A stretch of DNA of 64,000 nucleotides, taken from assembly GCF_004332155.1 (NCBI RefSeq), contig NZ_SJDV01000001.1, forward strand, positions 496,001-560,000, given 5' to 3'. Below the pieces are notes generated by a model. The model was not told the DNA's origin. It saw only the letters and a program-made list of their open reading frames with translations, and made no database searches. This stretch comes from Gramella sp. KN1008 (GTDB taxonomy: Bacteria; Bacteroidota; Bacteroidia; Flavobacteriales; Flavobacteriaceae). The position numbers and the translations under genes were made by a program. Below, in pieces: positions 59,744 to 64,000 of the stretch (position 1 is the stretch's first letter; each line of letters starts with the position of its first letter).

Positions 59744-60193
59744 TTAATCTTCGTCTATTGGGATTGTAAGCATTGGTATCTCAGCTTTTTTGATAAGTTC
59801 CAGGGATACATTTTCCTGAAGGAGATTATGAAGAAAACTGTGTTTATGAGTCCCCACAATTAAAAGATCAATATTCAGTTTTCTGGCTTCATCAAGAACA
59901 GTTTCTACCGTGGAACCCTGGATGAGCAGGGCTTCAGACTCGATATTCTCCCCAATGAAATTCTTGCAGACCTCCTGCAGATTATGGTGCTCTTCACGAT
60001 ATTCTTCGGCTTTGATATCCCTGATATATTGAGGGCCGGGTTCGTAGCCCACAAAATCGGGCTCTGGCTCTGCCACATGCAGAACCCAGATCTTGGAATT
60101 AAATTTTTCGGCCAGACCTTCAGCATAGACCATTAACTCACCTATACTGTCGTTAAAATCAACCGCCACCATGATATTCTTTAAAGTATCCAT
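59744..60193 (-). CDS. Single-domain universal stress protein
   Basis: A 149-residue UspA-like protein beginning NIMVAVDFNDSIGELM, with an ATP-binding-like loop LLIVGTHKHSFLHNLLQENVSLELI, close to the G-2X-G-9X-G pattern but missing the third Gly. It lies 18 bp after ghrA within the same operon, so it would be produced with these metabolic enzymes, an unusual partner set for a USP. Confidence 0.9.
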   Translation of the reverse strand: MDTLKNIMVAVDFNDSIGELMVYAEGLAEKFNSKIWVLHVAEPEPDFVGYEPGPQYIRDIKAEEYREEHHNLQEVCKNFIGENIESEALLIQGSTVETVLDEARKLNIDLLIVGTHKHSFLHNLLQENVSLELIKKAEIPMLTIPIDED

Positions 60194-60211
60194 CCTTAAA
60201 AGTTTTTATTA

Positions 60212-61141
60212 TCAATAACCTTTGTCTATTTCCACCTTATTCTTAAGGGGTTCGTTTTCCATCATTCGTTCATAATTTTCAACGATCTGAGGCACTACAG
60301 ATTTAGGGTTTGTGAGGCTGGCGATATGAGGTGTTATGTTTATTTTCTCATGCTCCCAGAAGGGGTGTTCTTCCGGAAGGGGTTCTTCTCTAAAGACATC
60401 CAGAGAAGCCCCTGAAAGATGTCCGCTATCAATCATTTCCATAAGGTCATGTTCCACAAGGTGCTGGCCTCTGGCCACATTTATGATATAAGCACCTTCA
60501 GGAAGCATATCAAACAGATCGGCATTTAATATATTTTCGGTATCCTGGGTAAGAGGAAGCAGGCAGATCAGAATATCGCAATTTTGAAGAAACTCTTCCA
60601 TTTGTTCCTTTCCATGGAAGCTGGTCACATTCTCACAGTTTTTTTCTGTTCTGGACCATCCATAAACTCTGAAACCATTTTTATCTAGTTTATCGGCCAC
60701 CGCGTTACCCAATACTCCCAGTCCCATGATACCTACTTGAGTGTCTTTGGGTCTTTGATACTGGAAACGGTCCCATTTCTTTTCCTTTTGTGCCTTGGTG
60801 TAATAATGTAATCCCCGAATATGATTCATTACCTGGCTAAGCACAAAATCGCTCATATCCTGGGTTAACATATCATCTACCACCTTTGTTACTGCAACCT
60901 CTTCGGGCAATCCGCTGTCGCTCAATATGTGATCAACCCCTGCACCCATACTGGCTATAACTTTCAGGTTCGGATAATTTTTAAATAGTCCCCGGGGATG
61001 GTTCCAGGCAAGGGCGAACTCTACTTCCTCCTTATCGTGATCCTCGGGATATACATATATATTCATTCCCGGATGCTGGTTCCTCAATTCATTTACCCAA
61101 TTCTCCGGATCCTTCCCGGGACATACTACTAATACTGACAT
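60212..61141 (-). CDS. ghrA: Glyoxylate/hydroxypyruvate reductase A-like dehydrogenase
   Basis: A 309-residue D-2-hydroxyacid dehydrogenase of the GhrA group that reduces glyoxylate and hydroxypyruvate with NAD(P)H. The Rossmann loop is GIMGLGVLGNAVADKL; catalytic parts are NVARGQHLVEHDLMEMI (Arg), PLPEEHPFWEHEKINITPH (Glu/His). Length is standard. It follows the acyl-CoA dehydrogenase by 22 bp. With the downstream serine/threonine dehydratase it could act in serine/glyoxylate metabolism. Confidence 0.92.
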   Translation of the reverse strand: MSVLVVCPGKDPENWVNELRNQHPGMNIYVYPEDHDKEEVEFALAWNHPRGLFKNYPNLKVIASMGAGVDHILSDSGLPEEVAVTKVVDDMLTQDMSDFVLSQVMNHIRGLHYYTKAQKEKKWDRFQYQRPKDTQVGIMGLGVLGNAVADKLDKNGFRVYGWSRTEKNCENVTSFHGKEQMEEFLQNCDILICLLPLTQDTENILNADLFDMLPEGAYIINVARGQHLVEHDLMEMIDSGHLSGASLDVFREEPLPEEHPFWEHEKINITPHIASLTNPKSVVPQIVENYERMMENEPLKNKVEIDKGY

Positions 61142-61163
61142 AAATTTATTTTCTTTTTCATAT

Positions 61164-62528
61164 TTAACTTACAAAGGCGCTGTAACCTGTAATGGCCCGG
61201 CCCACAATAAGTGAATTTATTTCTTTTGTTCCTTCATAACTATAGATCGCTTCGGCGTCTGCTACAAATCTTGCAACATCATACTCCAGAAGAATTCCAT
61301 TACCTCCAAGTACTTCTCTTGCCCGGCTAACGATATCTCTCATGCGCATACTGCAGTAGACCTTTGCCAGACTCGCGTGCTCATCGGTAAGCATTCCCTG
61401 ATCCTGCATTTCAGAAAGCCTGAAACACAGAGTTTGCATGGAGGTAAGATTGGAAAGCATCTCTACCAGGTGATCCTGTATCAGCTGGAAAGAGGCTATT
61501 GGCCTCCCGAATTGTTCACGTTTTTTGGTGTATTTCAACGCGCTTTCATACGCCCCACGTGAACATCCAACCGCCTGCCATGCCACTCCGGCTCGGGTCA
61601 TTCTCAATACATTGGCGGTATCCTTGAATGAGTCGGCCTTTTGAAGCCGATCGCTTTCCGGTACAACGCAATCCTTTAAGGTAATAATGGCATTCTGAAC
61701 AATTCTCAGCGCCATTTTATCCTTGATCTTTTCGGTTTTGAATCCCGGATTTTCTTTTCGCACCAGAAAGCCTTTCACTCTGTTGGAATCCTCGTCCCTG
61801 GCCCAGATAATGGTCACATCGGCGAAAGTCGCATTTCCTATCCATTTTTTCTGACCATTCAAAATCCAGTTCTCACCGTCAAATTTGCAGGTGGTTTCCA
61901 GTCCTCCTGCTACCCCAGAACCCACATTCGGCTCGGTAAGTCCAAAAGCTCCTATCTTTTCCAGCTTCTGCATTTTTGGAAGCCATTCCTGTTTTTGCTG
62001 TTCGCTTCCACAGAGGTAGATAGATCCCATGGCCAGCCCGCTGTGAACTCCAAAAAATGTGGAAACCGATACATCCACCCTGGCAAGTTCCTGGGCGATG
62101 ATACCTTCCATTAAAAATGGGAGGTTAGGGCATCCATAGCCTTCATATGGTACTCCTACTATATCTATCTTTTTGAATTTCTCTATGATCTCGAACGGGA
62201 ACTGGTCCTTCTTCCAGTATTCGTTCACCAAAGGTCTGATTTCATCTTCCATGAAATTGCGCACCTTCATCTGGATCTCCCGTTGTTCTTCAGTTAATTT
62301 GAGGTCCAGATTATAAAAATCACCATCGATGGGAGGGAGGTCATGCTGACCTTTTCGGCGCTTGGTTTTTAACATTTTCATCAAACCGGCCAGTTGGCGG
62401 TCATCTAATTCACCCAGGCTTTTCATGGCTTCGGCAAGATCTACTTTTTCATTGATCTTGGCCAGCTGATCCATGTCTACCGACTTTAAAAGGCTGATGG
62501 TGTTTTTTACTTTTTTGAATAAAGACAT
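61164..62528 (-). CDS. Acyl-CoA dehydrogenase, glutaryl-CoA dehydrogenase-like, with N-terminal extension
   Basis: A 454-residue FAD enzyme. The acyl-CoA dehydrogenase core starts near residue 72 (FYNLDLKLTEEQREIQ), with FGLTEPNVGSGVAGGLETT, WILNGQKKWIGNATFADV, RAGVAWQAVGCSRGAYE and catalytic Glu in YSYEGTKEINSLIVGRAI, as in glutaryl-CoA dehydrogenase. Residues 1-70 are an unusual helical, Lys/Leu-rich extension not found in standard enzymes. The Glu position fits GCDH-type dehydrogenation, though the substrate is not proven. Electrons would go to EtfAB. First gene of the operon. Confidence 0.9.
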   Translation of the reverse strand: MSLFKKVKNTISLLKSVDMDQLAKINEKVDLAEAMKSLGELDDRQLAGLMKMLKTKRRKGQHDLPPIDGDFYNLDLKLTEEQREIQMKVRNFMEDEIRPLVNEYWKKDQFPFEIIEKFKKIDIVGVPYEGYGCPNLPFLMEGIIAQELARVDVSVSTFFGVHSGLAMGSIYLCGSEQQKQEWLPKMQKLEKIGAFGLTEPNVGSGVAGGLETTCKFDGENWILNGQKKWIGNATFADVTIIWARDEDSNRVKGFLVRKENPGFKTEKIKDKMALRIVQNAIITLKDCVVPESDRLQKADSFKDTANVLRMTRAGVAWQAVGCSRGAYESALKYTKKREQFGRPIASFQLIQDHLVEMLSNLTSMQTLCFRLSEMQDQGMLTDEHASLAKVYCSMRMRDIVSRAREVLGGNGILLEYDVARFVADAEAIYSYEGTKEINSLIVGRAITGYSAFVS

Positions 62529-62605
62529 AGGAGAAACCTCTTGGTGAATTTTAAAAGTAGGAATTATTAAAGCTCACAGCTGTTAAGGTTTTCCGAAGAA
62601 ATGAT

Positions 62606-62630
62606 AAAAAAAGGCCGCTCAGTGGCGGCC
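62606..62630 (-). terminator. Terminator of metK
   Basis: Stem GGCCGC/GCGGCC with a 6-nt loop; on the minus strand it is followed by seven T. Confidence 0.75.
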
Positions 62631-62645
62631 AAATTTGTCAATCGG

Positions 62646-62663
62646 TTCCGATAGCTATCGGAA
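62646..62663. repeat. 18-bp perfect palindrome
   Basis: TTCCGATAGCTATCGGAA, a perfect palindrome between metK and its terminator. From memory the core CCGATAGCTATCGG is a frequent intergenic element in Flavobacteriaceae. Confidence 0.6.
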
Positions 62664-62685
62664 TTGTTTCAACTTCTATTAAATC

Positions 62686-63951
62686 TTATTGATTGTTTAG
62701 CGGAATAGCTTCCTTCACCTTGTCAACATAATCAAGTTTCTCCCAGGTGAACAATTCCACATCTTTAGTGATCCTTCCGTTATACGGACTTTCAAAGATC
62801 TTGGTCACTTTTCGAGGTTCTTTCCCCATATGACCATAAGCTGCTGTTTCCCGGTAGATAGGACTTCTAAGTTTTAAGCGGTCCTCTATGGCAGCAGGTC
62901 TCATATCAAAGATTTCTTTTACTTTCTCGGCGATCTGTCCGTCGGTAAGATCAGTGTTCTTTTTTCCGTAGGTATAAACCGAAATAGAAGTAGGCTCCAC
63001 CACCCCGATCGCATAGGATACCTGTACAAGAATTTCGGGTGCCACGCCTGCGGCTACAAGATTCTTGGCAATATGTCTTGAAGCATAAGCGGCCGAACGG
63101 TCCACCTTTGAAGGATCCTTTCCTGAAAAAGCGCCTCCACCATGAGCTCCTTTTCCGCCATAAGTGTCCACGATGATCTTTCTTCCGGTAAGCCCGGCAT
63201 CACCATGCGGCCCGCCTATAACGAATTTACCGGTTGGGTTAATATGATAAACGATATCATCATTGAACAATTTCTGAACGTATTCCGGCAACTGTTCCTT
63301 TACTCGCGGGATCAGGATCTCAATGATATCTTTCTTGATCTTCTTCAGCATGGCCTCATCATCCTTATCAAATTCATCATGCTGGGTAGAGACAACTATG
63401 GAGACGATGCGCTGAGGTACATTGTCATCGCTGTATTCAATGGTCACCTGACTCTTGGAGTCGGGGCGAAGATAATCTATCTCTTTTCCTTCTCTTCTCA
63501 GTTTCGCGAGTTCGATAAGGATCTTGTGAGAGATATCAAGTGCTAGCGGCATGTAGTTTTCTGTCTCATTGGTAGCGTACCCGAACATCATACCCTGGTC
63601 ACCGGCTCCCTGTTCTTCCTTGTTTCCACGATCCACACCCTGGTAAATATCCTGGGACTGTTCATGTATCAATGAGATCACTCCACACGAATCACCACTA
63701 AATTTATAGGTGCCTTTGGTATAGCCAATATCATTGATCACATCCCTGGCGATATTTTGAACATCCAGGTAGGTATTACTTCTAACTTCACCGGCGAGAA
63801 CAACCTGGCCAGTAGTCACCAAAGTTTCACAGGCTACCTTTGACTCTTCATCAAAAGCAAGGAAATTATCGAGTAAAGTATCGCTTATCTGGTCTGCGAT
63901 TTTATCAGGGTGTCCTTCAGAAACGCTCTCTGAAGTAAATAAATAAGCCAT
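62686..63951 (-). CDS. metK: S-adenosylmethionine synthetase
   Basis: A 421-residue cytosolic enzyme that makes SAM from ATP and methionine. Motifs are [52 protein letters not shown] and [19 protein letters not shown]. Length is at the upper end of the family because of a mid-protein insertion ([19 protein letters not shown]), common in Bacteroidota. Only 49 bp of upstream sequence remain, so its promoter or a SAM riboswitch cannot be judged. It supplies SAM to EgtD. Confidence 0.98.
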   Translation of the reverse strand: MAYLFTSESVSEGHPDKIADQISDTLLDNFLAFDEESKVACETLVTTGQVVLAGEVRSNTYLDVQNIARDVINDIGYTKGTYKFSGDSCGVISLIHEQSQDIYQGVDRGNKEEQGAGDQGMMFGYATNETENYMPLALDISHKILIELAKLRREGKEIDYLRPDSKSQVTIEYSDDNVPQRIVSIVVSTQHDEFDKDDEAMLKKIKKDIIEILIPRVKEQLPEYVQKLFNDDIVYHINPTGKFVIGGPHGDAGLTGRKIIVDTYGGKGAHGGGAFSGKDPSKVDRSAAYASRHIAKNLVAAGVAPEILVQVSYAIGVVEPTSISVYTYGKKNTDLTDGQIAEKVKEIFDMRPAAIEDRLKLRSPIYRETAAYGHMGKEPRKVTKIFESPYNGRITKDVELFTWEKLDYVDKVKEAIPLNNQ

Positions 63952-64000
63952 TCAATTCCTTTTTTAAGTTTATGCGAACAGAAAATTTGACGTGAAAGGC

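Noticed and set aside
63952..64000. Possible SAM riboswitch upstream of metK
   Set aside because: Only 49 bp of leader is in the window, and no hairpin or anti-terminator can be seen in it.
1..64000. tRNA, rRNA, CRISPR or insertion-sequence content
   Set aside because: I read the intergenic stretches for cloverleaf ends, repeat-spacer periodicity and transposase genes and saw none; a covariance-model scan was not possible.

Overview
The window looks like chromosome from a marine-type member of the Flavobacteriaceae (Bacteroidota), close to Gramella/Christiangramia in gene content. The evidence is moderate-to-low GC, recurrent TAnnTTTG -7 promoter boxes instead of sigma70 boxes, poor Shine-Dalgarno sequences, and typical family proteins: a SusC-like/outer-membrane beta-barrel receptor, DUF5686, 2TM-domain and TonB C-terminal-domain proteins, LytS/LytTR signalling, a DUF151+UVR nuclease and an EgtB/EgtD pair. 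I see no rRNA, tRNA, CRISPR array, insertion sequence or prophage.

Layout. 1-5.2 kb is the edge of an accessory block: the 3' part of a type I restriction hsdR, a YgjP-like metallopeptidase joined to it stop-to-start in the same frame, an AAA+ ATPase with an unassigned N-terminal half, and a WYL regulator/esterase operon with an inverted-repeat operator. 5.3-18.4 kb holds secreted and membrane proteins: CIA30, DUF2914, a GH20 hexosaminidase lipoprotein, a tandem universal stress protein, a TrkA-C membrane protein, a LytS/LytTR two-component pair and a TonB-dependent receptor. The receptor is followed by the in-frame tail of a second, lost paralogue. 18.5-21.9 kb is a probable metal-homeostasis locus: a 30-aa membrane peptide, a small Cys/His protein, a Fur-family regulator, DUF3703 and a P1B-4 metal ATPase with SPC and HEGST motifs. 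22-27.3 kb carries an S24 self-cleaving-type repressor, two SCRET lipoproteins, KdtA, a sugar aminotransferase and an amidohydrolase.

27.4-37 kb is largely leftward and metabolic: fabD, a PNPOx protein, folA with fructosamine kinase, the ergothioneine operon egtB-egtD-DUF427, two TonB-CTD proteins and thyA. 37-46 kb has BrkB, a nucleoside transporter fused to an extra N-terminal domain, the DUF151 nuclease, etfBA, pdhB and a DUF5686 outer-membrane protein. 46-49.2 kb pairs soluble and membrane pyrophosphatases. 50-53.5 kb is a three-gene NHEJ operon (small Rho-N-like protein, Ku, LigD). The remainder has App1 phosphatase, a fatty acid hydroxylase with a deoxynucleoside kinase, an SLC13/DUF202/DUF6122 operon, an acyl-CoA dehydrogenase/GhrA/USP/dehydratase operon and metK at the right edge.

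Functional links. MetK supplies SAM for EgtD; ThyA, DHFR and the deoxynucleoside kinase serve thymidylate and dNTP supply; EtfAB is the electron acceptor expected for the acyl-CoA dehydrogenase. The two pyrophosphatases handle PPi by hydrolysis and by ion pumping. I found no single convincing new multi-gene system. The best candidates for a second look are the metal locus at 18.5-21.9 kb, the WYL operator, the overlapping terminator/promoter before egtB, the receptor-tail relic, and the paired winged-helix/membrane-anchor proteins.
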